This document shows positions 1 through 11,219 of a stretch of DNA of 64,000 nucleotides, in pieces. The DNA comes from Gordionus sp. m RMFG-2023 (taxonomy: Eukaryota; Nematomorpha; Gordioida; Chordodea; Parachordodidae): the NCBI RefSeq assembly GCF_954871325.1, contig NC_088775.1, positions 481,473-545,472 on the forward strand, written 5' to 3'. Under the pieces are notes generated by a model. The model saw only the letters and a list, made by a program, of their open reading frames with translations. It was not told where the DNA came from and did not search any database. Made by a program: the position numbers and the translations under genes. The stretch's first letter is position 1. Every line of letters begins with the position of its first letter.

Positions 1-520
<520 letters not shown>

Positions 521-523
521 AAT

Positions 524-954
524 TGTAATATAAAACTTTTATAAAATTGCTTTTAAATATTTACCTTCGATTATATCAAATTCGGCTTATTATCTCGAGA
601 TATATAGTCTTGGCCACCACTGCGAAGTTTGTACCAGTTAAAAAACCCTAAGTATATATATATATTTATTTAAAGTTTACTTTGCCCTTAAGTATATTTT
701 TATTCTTCGCTAACCTTGTTCTTCAACACAAAAAATTGAGAAGGCTCCCTATTTTTCAATTTTTCAAAATTAATGACGAGACTAATTATTTTTTATTTTT
801 CTACTCTATATATATATATATATATCAACACAAATAATAATTTCTTTTTTTTTAACAAATAATAAATAAAAAAATATCATGAAAAAAAAATAACAAAAAA
901 TATTAAAAAAAATATTATTTTAATAATAATCGATATTCTATAATTTATAATCCA
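524..954. other. AT-rich spacer
   Basis: Low-complexity A/T-rich DNA with short (TA)n runs near 655 and 810. No gene, RNA or recognisable mobile element seen. Confidence 0.6.
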
Positions 955-1321
955 CTCATCACAAGTACAAATTTGAATATATAACAAAATCCTTTCTAGC
1001 TTGCTTTGATCATTCTCTGATCCATGTGGTGTAAATCATCATTCTATATATTATTAATATTTATATTTTTAAATAATGGTAAATTTATGTAAAAACTTTT
1101 TAAAATAAATTCAAAGGTAAATAATTTCATTGTTAATAAATTATTTTCTGTGGTAAACACGCTTTAGTGTATATGTATTGTTTTTCTTTATTATTACTCA
1201 TATTCTTTAAATCGATATTGTTTTTTTTTAATATTATAATTTTGTCAATATTATTTTTTATCAATATTATTTGTTTTTATCAATATTATTATTTTTTATT
1301 ATTTATGTGGGTTATAAAAAC

Positions 1322-1697
1322 CCTGAAAAAGAAGAATTTATTATCATTTTTGATTATATTTTCTTTGTGGAAATAAAAATTTATTATCATTTTTGATTAT
1401 ATTTTCTTTGTGGAAATAAAGTGTGTATATTATATTAATAAAGTATATTATATCGATAAATCTGAAAAAGAAGAAATTATTATCATTTTTGATTATATTT
1501 TCTTTGTGGAAATAAAAATTTATTATCATTTTTGATTATATTTTCTTTGTGGAAATAAAGTAAGTATATTATATCAATAAAGTATATTATATCGATAAAT
1601 CTGAAAAAGAAGAATTTATTATCATTTTTGATTATATTTTCTTTGTGGAAATAAAGTAAGTATATTATATCAATAAAGTATATTATATCGATAAATT
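1322..1697. repeat. Higher-order AT-rich minisatellite
   Basis: A roughly 45-bp subunit containing TATCATTTTTGATTATATTT and TTCTTTGTGGAAATAAA occurs five times. Subunits alternate with a spacer carrying TATATTATATCRATAAA, and blocks restart with CTGAAAAAGAAGAA. The pattern is two subunits plus spacer, repeated, then one subunit plus spacer. Confidence 0.9.
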
Positions 1698-2374
1698 TCG
1701 AAAAATATTAAAATTTATAAAAATAAAAAATTTAGTACATTATATCGAAATATATAGAAATAAGAAAAATATATATAGAAATAATAAATTTTCTATTTTA
1801 TAATTAAATATTAATATAATATTAATCCGGAAGATGGCGTCATGCACTTTTATTTTTTTTTGTTTTTAAAATTAAAAATAAATGGGTTAGAGGGAAAAAA
1901 TAATTCTTAAAAATTGAATTGTCCCGGAAATAGATCTCGTGGGAATAATTTCCGGTAATAAATTCTGACGAAAAAAAAATCCTCCGAAAAATATTCGCCG
2001 AATAAATTTTCCCGAAATTTCGGTTAAAAAAAATACCAAATATATATTTAATAAAAGAATTAATAAAAACTTTAAGAAACTTAAGTGATTCCCATTTTGT
2101 ATATATTCCCTTATAAATATTTTTTATTTTATTAATATACATTTCATTATTCAAAAAACAGTCATACGAAAAAATTCTTGTTGAAACGAAATGTAATGTA
2201 ATCAAATAGGTGATTTAAGAACAGGGTTAGTCTCTCTAATATGATTTAAGGATAGTTTATAATGAGAGTTTCTTTAATTTATCGATGCTAGGCATGGGAT
2301 AGGTCGTATATCTTAGAATTAAAATTAGGCAATGACCCATTAATAATTATTTATGACTTTAGATTTCTTTCCTC

Positions 2375-2516
<142 letters not shown>

Positions 2517-2919
2517 AGGAAAATATATCTCAAATTTATTTATTGAATAGCCACATAAATTAAGAGAGGTTATAAAACTTTTTAATAAAAGATGATGCCG
2601 TTTTCTAAATAAATTTCCTCGAGTCAATTCCTGCTAAAATAAAATCTTTAATTTCTACCGAAATTTACGATCGATCAAATTTTTCTTATGCTAATTATCC
2701 ACTAGGTGAATTAAAAAATTACACCAATTTCATTGGACACTTATGTTCCCCTTTTTACGGATCGATACTTTATAATATTACCACTTTTGGATTGTATTTG
2801 GATCAATAATTATTATTATTTCGATACAAAAATTGTAACTTAAAACAAATATATATATGAAGATAAATTCTCTTTAACTTATCGGGGTTAAAAATAAAAT
2901 ATTATCCCTACTTGCCTGT

Positions 2920-3170
2920 TAGTGTTGCAAAAAGGCTCAACCGATTTTTAAAAACGGCTAACTCGATATTTTATATTAGCCAGAAGAATATTGTCTAAGT
3001 CTCGATTCGATAAAATATATTTCATGACCTTTGTACCTTAAACAAACAAAATCGTCAGGCTTGCGTATCTATTATCTCTGGGAAAACGTTCGGACCGGGC
3101 TCGGGCCGGGTATGCGTATTGAGTTCACCGTTTCTAAAACCGGTTCAAAACGAGCTATTTAACAACACTA
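2920..3170. mobile_element. hAT-type MITE (TAGTGTTG family), copy a
   Basis: A short non-coding element starting TAGTGTTGC and ending AACAACACTA, so the termini are inverted repeats. Inner halves also mirror each other (AACGGCTAACTC against GAGTTCACCGTTTCT; AGCCAGAAGAATATT against ATTATCTCTGG). TAGNG ends fit hAT elements. Flanking 8-mers match poorly here. Related sequences lie near 38.1, 44.8, 46.8 and 50.1 kb. Confidence 0.6.
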
Positions 3171-3239
3171 CCACCGGTAATCAAAACATTAAGTTAATGT
3201 GTAATTTAATTGATTATATATTTAAAAAAATAATTAACT

Positions 3240-3918
3240 AAGGGCCCTTCATTTAGACATAATTTTTTTTAACAAAAATTAATACATCAATTAACCATTA
3301 CATTTAAATAGGATAATTATTTATGTTAAATTTTGATCAATTTTAGCCATATAAAGGATCATAATTTTTAAATTCACTTTCAATCCCAGTCTAGGATCTT
3401 ATACAAATACAAAACAGTCTGGTATACATCTACATATTTCTATCGCCATTTCCGGTTTTGTTACTTCCGATATTTCCTTTTTAATCGAGTTTCTATTACA
3501 TTTATTTTAGTTGTCATATTAAAGATCTAATATTGAGCTGTACAATAAAATTTAAATTATTTATCCAACTTAACTTATGGTATTCTAAAATTAAAATCGC
3601 TTTCCGCTCTTTAAATGCCCCAAATTTTTAGCGAATTTTCAATTTTTTTTTTTCTTAGTTAATACAAAATTTAAAAAAAATTCTGATGAGTTCTGGTTGA
3701 AATCTTGGTTGATAGATTGGATTTGGAAATTCACCCCATATGTTTGGCTTAGCCTTAATTCTTCGAAATAATTCAACTTACAACAAAAACTTTATTCTAA
3801 AAAATGGTTGTTTGAACTCTCAAATTTTTTATATATTCATCTTTTTTTTTAAACTTTATTTTGATTTTAACATTAAAAATTAAAATAAAAACATCTGTTT
3901 GATTTTACGTATGTTATC
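3240..3918 (-). repeat. R repeat, copy 3 (body only)
   Basis: Minus-strand R body: the CAATTTTAGCCATATAAAGG end, AATCCCAGTCTAGGAT, CGGTTTTGTTACTTCCG, TCTAATATTGAGC, TTCCGCTCTTTAAA and ATATGTTTGGCTTAGCC stretches all recur in the copies at 8.8, 24.5, 25.6, 31.6, 35.2 and 59.1 kb. It is split at 3918 by LTR-A and resumes at 6780 as far as the Tc1 element. Confidence 0.85.
3914..3918. repeat. Target-site duplication TTATC (LTR-A, left)
   Basis: TTATC directly precedes the left LTR and recurs at 6775-6779 after the right LTR. An uninterrupted relative of this site (CGTATGTTATCATTGGTG) is seen near 10090, confirming the insertion point. Confidence 0.9.
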
Positions 3919-4181
3919 TGATATTTCTAGGAAGGCAGGTGATCAAAAATAGTAAAATATTTATTTTATTTAATTTAACATTTTAAATTTATATAACTGT
4001 TTTTACAAAAATATATTACACTTTATATACATTTTCAATAATGAGTTTTTGTAACTATTCACAAAATAAAAATAAGGTTTGTTAAAGACAATTTTTAAAA
4101 GACAATTTGTAAAAGATATTTTGAATATCATATAATATAAAAACCTTCAAAAAATATAAATATAATATGTCATATTCAACA
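3919..4181 (-). repeat. LTR-A 3' LTR
   Basis: Starts TGATATTTCTAGG and ends CATATTCAACA on the plus strand (TG..CA). It matches the partner at 6512-6774 over about the last 215 bp with no difference seen, while a short block around 3940-3960 differs completely. Confidence 0.92.
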
Positions 4182-5028
4182 TCTCCCCCTTTTTCTAAGT
4201 GAACTCTTCCTCCATTTGTCATAGCTCCATTAATCATTTGTCGATCTGTCTCGAATTAGTTTGTGCCTTGTATCATCGCTCGTCCAACATCGTTTGTTGA
4301 TCCGTTGTTTGCATTTGACCTTTCCATTTAGTTCCAGTCATTCGTTTCTTAATTGCTCCATAAGTCATTTGTTCATATATCTTTGATTGTTTGTTTGACC
4401 AACTGATTATCGTTAGTTGAATCGATTATCGAACATCATGAAACATCGTTGGTTGAGCATCATTGTTGAAACGTCGTTGGTTGAACATTGCTGTTGATTT
4501 GCTGTTTGTATTGATCATCCCATTTCTCTTTCAATATAAATATTTTTTTTACAAAATTTTATTTATTTATAACAATCATTTTCTATGTCGTAGGTCATAT
4601 TCTCGCTTTTGAACTTGACTTTGAATTCACTTGACTTTGAATTTTTTGAATTTTGAACTTGACTTTGAATTTTCAAATTTTGTTGCACTTGAACTTGAAC
4701 TTGTTCACTTCTTCCCCCTCATTTTTTTTTCTCCTTTGTAATATTTTCATTTGATATTTTGTTGTTGTTTAGCCTCAGTCATATCTTTTCATTTTTAGCT
4801 TGTTATCCTTATCATCTAATCATTCGCTTGAACATCATCTTCACACTAGCTTGTTCATCTCATTATTCATTATCATTTTTATCAATGTTTGTAAATATAT
4901 ATTATGATCAATGAATCTCAAATAAAATAATGGAATAATTGAAATGATAATGGAATAAATAATTTATCATAAGAATAAGAATCATGGAATATAGAATAAT
5001 AGAATATTTGGAATTGTTTCATTTTATA
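4182..5028. other. LTR-A non-coding interior
   Basis: Between the 3' LTR and the gag-protease frame. It contains tandem-like stretches rich in CGTTGRTTGA and TTGAACTTGACTTTGAATT (about 4230-4700). No conserved protein seen on either strand, so this is where pol would be expected and it is missing. Confidence 0.7.
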
Positions 5029-6273
5029 TTATAATTTTTTATTTATTATTAAATTATTTTTATTTTTAAATTTTACTCCTTTATTTTTCAATTTATACAC
5101 TTTTTTAATATCATAATTTCTCTTCAACTTGTTCTTTATAAAAAAATTTCTCCTTCTCCTTCCATCATACGATCTCCATTTCGTACTCCTAATCTCTCTT
5201 TCAATATTATGATATTTAATCATCTTTGTTTTAATTTTCATTTTCAAAGTTTTTTTAAATTTTTTATTAATTATAAAATTTTTTATTTTATTATTTTCTT
5301 CAATTTTTATTTCATTATTGTTTTTAATAACTATTATTTCTTCAATTGTTATCAAATGATTTATTTCTTCTAATTTATAAGAATTTATTTCTTTTTTAAC
5401 ATTTAATTTACACAATTCAATTTTATTCAAGTTTTTATTATTATGATATTTATAATTATAATTTTCATGCTTTTTATTGTAATATGTACCTTCATAATTT
5501 TTACTATCTACTTTTCCATTATCCTCGATTACATTTACAATTTTATTAAGTATGTTCCCAAAAACTTTTATCCAGGTCCTTCCCAGAATTGCAATTTTGT
5601 CATTTTGGACTATAAAAGCATCTAAGTTTTGAGTTTTGTCTTCATATCTCACTTTTATTTTAACGATTCCTAGCACCTCTATTCTTCCCCCATCATAGCC
5701 AGTCAATTTCGTATCCGATTTATTTAAGACTTTGATTCCTATCTTTATAGCAATATTAATCGGCAATATCGAAATTTGTGACCCGGTGTTGATCTGAATG
5801 TCTACCGGTATATCGTTAAGGTATATTGTAACTTTGTAATCATCATTTTCCTTGTCATCATCATTTTCCTTGTCATCATCATCCATTCTATTTACGTCAA
5901 ATCTGTTCTTGTATGACTGATTATTGTTCTGATTATCATTGTATCTAGGTATGTATCTCGATTCGTTCTGATGTCTATAATATCTATAATTATTTTCATT
6001 ATATTTGTAATTATCATTATATTTGTAATTTTCATTATTATTATATCTATAGTTATCGTAGTTATAATTATTTTTATTGTTAAATCTTGTAAAATTATTA
6101 TAAGGTCTCGGTCCATTATACCCACTATTAACTCTAGGATTATAATTATTCCGATATCTTGGTTCATAATTATCTGTATGTCTCGAATCTTCATAATTAT
6201 CGTATCTCGGTTTCCACTGATATCTATGTACGTGCGACTTCATCCCTTTATCGTGCTCATCGTATTTCATCAT
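5029..6273 (-). CDS. Gag-retropepsin polyprotein of LTR-A, catalytic Asp replaced
   Basis: A 414-residue frame. Residues 1-145 are very rich in Asn, Tyr and Arg with Asp/Lys-Glu repeats near 130-145, and have no CCHC zinc knuckle. Residues 148-240 resemble a retropepsin: strand KVTIYLNDIPVDIQI, the flap-side region, then a final ILGRTW motif. The catalytic DTG is read as NTG (N162), which a single G-to-A change would explain and which should abolish protease activity. The C-terminal 170 residues are Lys/Asn/Ile-rich and unlike any domain I know. The start is the first Met after the 5' LTR and primer site. The frame is otherwise open, which is notable for an element with a dead protease. Confidence 0.75.
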   Translation of the reverse strand: MMKYDEHDKGMKSHVHRYQWKPRYDNYEDSRHTDNYEPRYRNNYNPRVNSGYNGPRPYNNFTRFNNKNNYNYDNYRYNNNENYKYNDNYKYNENNYRYYRHQNESRYIPRYNDNQNNNQSYKNRFDVNRMDDDDKENDDDKENDDYKVTIYLNDIPVDIQINTGSQISILPINIAIKIGIKVLNKSDTKLTGYDGGRIEVLGIVKIKVRYEDKTQNLDAFIVQNDKIAILGRTWIKVFGNILNKIVNVIEDNGKVDSKNYEGTYYNKKHENYNYKYHNNKNLNKIELCKLNVKKEINSYKLEEINHLITIEEIIVIKNNNEIKIEENNKIKNFIINKKFKKTLKMKIKTKMIKYHNIEREIRSTKWRSYDGRRRRNFFIKNKLKRNYDIKKVYKLKNKGVKFKNKNNLIINKKL

Positions 6274-6511
6274 CCTTAAATTTTTATACTAAATAATCTT
6301 CTAATTAATCTATGAATTTTATTTTATCATTATTGTCTTGTTTTAAATATTTCATCATTAAAATTTTATTATATTTTTATTCAATTTTATATTTTAATCA
6401 TCTCTTACGTGTTTTTTTTAGAATAATATTAAAATCATTTTCCATAATCCTCTTTTGTCTAGCTTCACCATGTTTCAGTATAATTTGTAGCGTCTTAATT
6501 CTCTGCCACCA

Positions 6512-6774
6512 TGATATTTTCTAGGAAGGCAGGTGGATTATTAGGGAAAATATTTATTTTATTTAATTTAACATTTTAAATTTATATAACTGTTTTTACA
6601 AAAATATATTACACTTTATATACATTTTCAATAATGAGTTTTTGTAACTATTCACAAAATAAAAATAAGGTTTGTTAAAGACAATTTTTAAAAGACAATT
6701 TGTAAAAGATATTTTGAATATCATATAATATAAAAACCTTCAAAAAATATAAATATAATATGTCATATTCAACA
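6512..6774 (-). repeat. LTR-A 5' LTR
   Basis: Partner of 3919-4181, same length and termini. On the minus strand it starts TGTTGAATATGAC and ends with AAAATATCA just before the TGG of the primer-binding site. TSD TTATC follows at 6775-6779. Confidence 0.92.
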
Positions 6775-6805
6775 TTATCATTGGTGCTTTGTGCCTTCCA
6801 TTATA

Positions 6806-6895
6806 CAGTATTAATATGATTTGTTGTAACACATGTCAACAATGTGAATAAACATTCTTATATGGTGTTCAAACTTTCCATAATTATTGAAAAAA
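6806..6895 (+). repeat. Tc1/mariner left TIR
   Basis: 90-bp terminal inverted repeat, identical to the inverse complement of the sequence ending at 8764. Confidence 0.95.
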
Positions 6896-7093
6896 TGTTG
6901 AGAAAAATAGATCCTTTTTAAAAAAATTTTAATTCAAAGAACATGTTGCGAAAAACATTATTATTTTTAAAAACTTGTAATTTAACTTGATTTTAAACTT
7001 TATTATGTTTACTTTTATAAATTTTCGACAATTTTAATTTTAAATTTCTAATAATTTTTTTCAGATTAAAATCTGTATTTCTATTTCTTTTAA

Positions 7094-7194
7094 ATGTCAA
7101 ATTTTACTATCGCTAGTATTTTAAATCTTTCTCCAGTTTCAGGTTTGTTAATATAATATTCGATTATTTACTAACTTTATATACATAATTTTAG
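7094..7194 (+). other. Possible first exon and intron of the transposase gene
   Basis: An ATG at 7094 opens a short frame (MSNFTIASILNLSPVS) up to CAG at 7142. It is followed by GTTTGT, a TTTACTAAC branch-point-like sequence and TTTTAG at 7194, which is a plausible 52-nt intron. Splicing gives a frame rich in Ser/Asn with LSEITNRYQSN, and the same motif recurs as LSDITNRYQNS just upstream of the main frame. A further intron or a frameshift near 7240-7300 would be needed to join the main ORF. Confidence 0.35.
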
Positions 7195-7359
7195 ATACAT
7201 TTAATGAAACTTCATATTCTCTTGGGGGGTTATCTGAAATAACAAATAGATACCAAAGCAATTCATCCAGTCCATCAAATTCCCATATGTCTTTCTGACA
7301 TTACTAATCGATATCAAAATTCGAATATTCAAGAACAATCAAATCTTGATCCTATTCCT

Positions 7360-8355
7360 ATGAGGAAAAAAAAGGGTAACTGGAGTCATGAAAAAATTGA
7401 ATTGGCTAAAATATGGCTGAGCAAGCCAATTGATGATCAGCCCAAAGCAAAGACAATTGCCCAAGACCTTAATTTATCCCTTGGTTCAGTTTATCGCTTC
7501 AAGCGGACCTTCCCTGAATATTACGACGACCCATTAAAAGATTATATAATGAAACAACGAGGACGGAAAAAGAAGGATAACGCAGAACTACAAGCTAATA
7601 TAGCAGAATTATTAGATAATAATAACGGCTACGCCATAAAAAATATTATAGAACAATTACCGCTCAATCTAAAAATGAGCGAGTCGGCAATATCGAAAAG
7701 TATAAAATTAATGGGTTGGAGTCGGAAAAGGGTTGGAAAAGAACCCGATAGGAGAAACGCCCCAGATGTCATTCAAAATCGAAAGGAATATTGTGAAAAA
7801 ATGAAAAATATTTCTTTTGAAAATATATTCTTCCTGGACGAGGTAGGCTTTAACACTCACATTATTTCACACTATGGGTGGGCACCCTTAGGAAAAAGGC
7901 CATCTGTTAAGTTACCTCCCTCTAAAGGTAAAAATATATCAGTCCTATGCACAATAGGAATAAGTGGAATGAAAAAATTCACAATTATAGATGGGGCTTT
8001 CACTGCCATAAAATTTAAAATATTCCTCGATGACTTATATACAATTTTACCATCGAATTCATTTCTTATAATGGATAATGCTCCTATACATCGAGCGAGG
8101 ATAATTAGTGAAAATTATCCAAATATCATATTTTTACCACCTTATTCTCCACAATTAAATCCGATCGAAAATTTTTTCGGAGTTCTTAAAAATCAATACC
8201 GATCAAATTATCCTAAACCAATTAACAGAATAGAAGTTATTGCTACTGTTACGCGTATTTTGAGGAGCTATTTTACATATAATTTTTCAAATTTTTATTC
8301 TCACACCACAAAATTCATTGAAGATGGAATTCGATGCATTCCTTTAAATGATTGA
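7360..8355 (+). CDS. Tc1/mariner-IS630 family transposase
   Basis: A 331-residue DDE transposase that would bind the element's TIRs and cut and paste it at TA sites. Residues 1-60 and 60-135 form two helix-turn-helix-like units (KTIAQDLNLSLGSVYRFKR; SESAISKSIKLMGWSRKR) joined by a basic RGRKKK linker. The catalytic domain shows D160 (FFLDEVGF), D239 (IMDNAPIHR) and E270 (PPYSPQLNPIENFF). Only 30 residues separate the second D from E, against the usual 34 in Tc1 and IS630. Length is near the family's usual size and no stops interrupt it. The open frame extends upstream without a Met to 7243, so a spliced N-terminal extension is possible. Neighbouring TIRs are perfect, so it may be functional. 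Confidence 0.92.
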   Translation: MRKKKGNWSHEKIELAKIWLSKPIDDQPKAKTIAQDLNLSLGSVYRFKRTFPEYYDDPLKDYIMKQRGRKKKDNAELQANIAELLDNNNGYAIKNIIEQLPLNLKMSESAISKSIKLMGWSRKRVGKEPDRRNAPDVIQNRKEYCEKMKNISFENIFFLDEVGFNTHIISHYGWAPLGKRPSVKLPPSKGKNISVLCTIGISGMKKFTIIDGAFTAIKFKIFLDDLYTILPSNSFLIMDNAPIHRARIISENYPNIIFLPPYSPQLNPIENFFGVLKNQYRSNYPKPINRIEVIATVTRILRSYFTYNFSNFYSHTTKFIEDGIRCIPLND

Positions 8356-8674
8356 ATTTATAATTGATTTGTATTGTATAATATTTTATATATATATAAG
8401 AATAAATAAATAGTGTTTTTTAATTTTGGCGTCTCGAATTGATCATAAAAAAATCTTAACAAATAAAATTAAAATATGGAATAATACTTTAAAAGTAAAA
8501 ATATTAGTAAATTATTTTTATAGTAGATTTTTTAAATACTCATTTTCTCTTTTAAACCTATGTCCAAAATATTAAAAAAGCTATATTCGTTCCTGTTCAA
8601 ATTTTGAAAAATTGTCTTCATTAAGTTTTCAAACTTTTATAATTAATAAAAAAAAATTTAATTTTCTCAACAAG

Positions 8675-8764
8675 TTTTTTCAATAATTATGGAAAGTTTG
8701 AACACCATATAAGAATGTTTATTCACATTGTTGACATGTGTTACAACAAATCATATTAATACTG
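8675..8764 (-). repeat. Tc1/mariner right TIR
   Basis: Inverse complement of 6806-6895, followed by TA at 8765. Confidence 0.95.
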
Positions 8765-9259
8765 TAAATAACTATATTCACTTTTCAATCCAGTTGACTA
8801 TTTTGTACAAGTATTAAAAACAGTCAGGCATACATCTACAAATCGTCATTTCCGGTTTTGTTACTTCCGGCATTTCGTATTAATCGAGTTTCTATTATAT
8901 TTAATGAGATGTCATATTAAAGTCTAATATTTAGCTATATATTTGAATTATCTCTCTAACTTAATTTATTCATGAGATATTCGAAAAATTAACGGAGCGC
9001 GTTTCCGCTCTTTAAACGGCCCATGTCTTTAGCGAGTTTTCAATTTTTTTTACTTAATACAAAATTTAAAACAATTCCTAATGAGTTCTGGTTGAAACCT
9101 TTGTTGATTGATTTGATTTGGAAATTCACCACATATGTTTGGCTTAGCCTTATTTCTTCGATATAATTTAACTGACAATAAAAACTTTTTCTTCTAAAAA
9201 ATGGCGTTTGAACTATCAAATTTTTTATATATTTCGCTTTATTTTTCTTTTATTATTTA

Positions 9260-10035
9260 AAATAAATTTCAAAATGTAGATATTTTACATAGATTTATTA
9301 TACAAGCAAAATTATAAAAAATTAGTTAAATGGAAATATATTTAAAAGAAGAGGGGGCCGGGGAGAATCTAAATAATTTAGGGAAGAAAAAGAAAATCTA
9401 GATTAAACGGGCTCCTCGAGGAATGAACCTATGAAGCATGTGAAATTAGATTTTATAATCTAAATTCTTATAAGAAGTAAGTAGACCCCTTCTTTGGGTC
9501 TCCTGATTTAGTACTTAAAGCTCTGATAATCTTTTTTATTAGGCTAAGAACCTAACTTCCAAAGAATGTTAAATATGTGGTGGCATCTGGTACGAATATA
9601 TACTCCATCAGTAATATCCACATATTTATTTGTTTTAATATCTTCTGTGTATTTTAAAATGTCTTTATTGAACTTGGAGGGTGAGAGGGTGTTAACGCAG
9701 GAGAAATCCCTCTTTAGAAATCGGTCTTTCTCCCAAGGTTTTTGCGTAATTCCATTGGGTCGTCTCCCATTCTTAAAGAGACCTGTAAGTTCTAAAGTGG
9801 CAGGAAAGCCTGCGGACTGTAAAGCTCGTGTTATGAGAGCATTGCATCGTTATGCCGGATTGAGTGTCCACTGCTAAAGATGCATTGGAGTCAATGTTGA
9901 CTAGTTTGATTTACTGACTTTTTACACTTATATGAAACTGAGGCTGTCACATTTAAGCGAATGGTGACAGCAAAATTGAATTCTTGATTTGAAAGTTCGA
10001 GATCAAAATTTTTATAAGGGATGGTATCCAAGTAT
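9260..10035. other. Unrecognised insert in R copy 4, richer in G+C
   Basis: About 775 bp absent from the other R bodies, clearly richer in G and C than its surroundings. It holds hairpins such as AGACCCCTTCTTTGGGTCT (near 9485) and GGCTCCTCGAGGAATGAACC. A 103-codon frame (9566-9877) matches no protein I know. I could not assign it to rRNA, tRNA or a known TE. Confidence 0.5.
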
Positions 10036-10747
10036 TCATTATTTTATTATAGAATTAAAAATTAAATAAAAACATATGTTTCATATTACGTATGTTATCA
10101 TTGGTGTGCTTTGTGCCTTCCATTATAATGTAGTCGTGAAAAAGTGACAACATATAAATTATTATAAATACTTTCTAGCTTGCTTTGATCATTCTCTTAT
10201 CTAAGTGACCTAAATTATTTATATTATATTAATATTTATATTTTAAAATAAATGGTAAAATTTTTGTATAATTTTTTTATTAAATATTAAAAGTAAAAAA
10301 TATATTGTCAAAAAATAAATTTCTTTATATATTGTTTAAATATTAGCATAAACTTAATCCGGAAGATGGCGTCTATGCACTTTTATTTTTTGTTTTTGTT
10401 TTTTTCAAAAAAATAAATGGGTTAGGGAGGAAAAAAGTAATTCTTTTTGATAAAAATTGTACCGGAAATAGATCTCATGGGAAGAATTTCCGGAAATAAA
10501 GTCGAAAAATAAATCCTCCTAAAAATATATCGCCCACATAGATTTCCCAAAAATTTAGGTAAAAAAAATCACCAAATAAATATTTTTTTAAAAAAAATTA
10601 GAATCCCTAAAAAATTTAAGTAATTTTGCAATATGAATATATTTTCTTAAAAAATTTTTTAAATTAAAATATTATTGTAGAAATGAAATATATTGTAATC
10701 AGATTAAGGTTAAGCCAATATGGTTTAGGGATAGTTAATAATGAGAG

Positions 10748-11070
<323 letters not shown>

Positions 11071-11219
11071 TATATCTCCTTTTTATTCCGGGCCCAATTG
11101 TATCAACAAGGAAAATATATTTCAAATTTATTTATTTCTTTAATTTCTATCGAAGAGATCGAGAAATTTTTTTTATGAGTCTAATTATCTATTAGGTGAA
11201 TTAAAAAATTATACCATTT

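Larger units (their letters stand above)
3919..6774 (-). mobile_element. LTR retrotransposon LTR-A, non-autonomous (gag-protease only)
   Basis: A complete 2856-bp LTR element on the minus strand. It has two 263-bp LTRs, a 5-bp TSD (TTATC), a primer-binding site directly inside the 5' LTR (minus-strand TGGTGGCAGAGAATTAAG, 6494-6511) and a polypurine tract directly before the 3' LTR (minus-strand AGAAAAAGGGGGAGA, 4182-4196). The only coding region is a 414-residue Gag-protease reading frame. There is no reverse transcriptase, RNase H or integrase and no room for them, so mobility would need enzymes in trans. The protease homology suggests a Ty3/gypsy-type parent. Confidence 0.9.
6806..8764 (+). 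mobile_element. Tc1/mariner-IS630 transposon, apparently intact
   Basis: A 1959-bp DNA transposon beginning CAGTATTAATATGATTTG and ending in its inverse complement. The terminal inverted repeats match perfectly over 90 bp, then continue with small differences. TA dinucleotides flank both ends, as expected for this superfamily. It contains one open transposase gene. Perfect long TIRs and an open frame point to recent activity. The two flanks come from different parts of the R repeat, so the locus has been rearranged since insertion or arose by recombination between two copies. Confidence 0.92.

Noticed and set aside
9566-9877. 103-codon frame as a host gene
   Set aside because: No recognisable domain, no intron signals and located in an insert within a repeat. 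Described only as an unknown insert.
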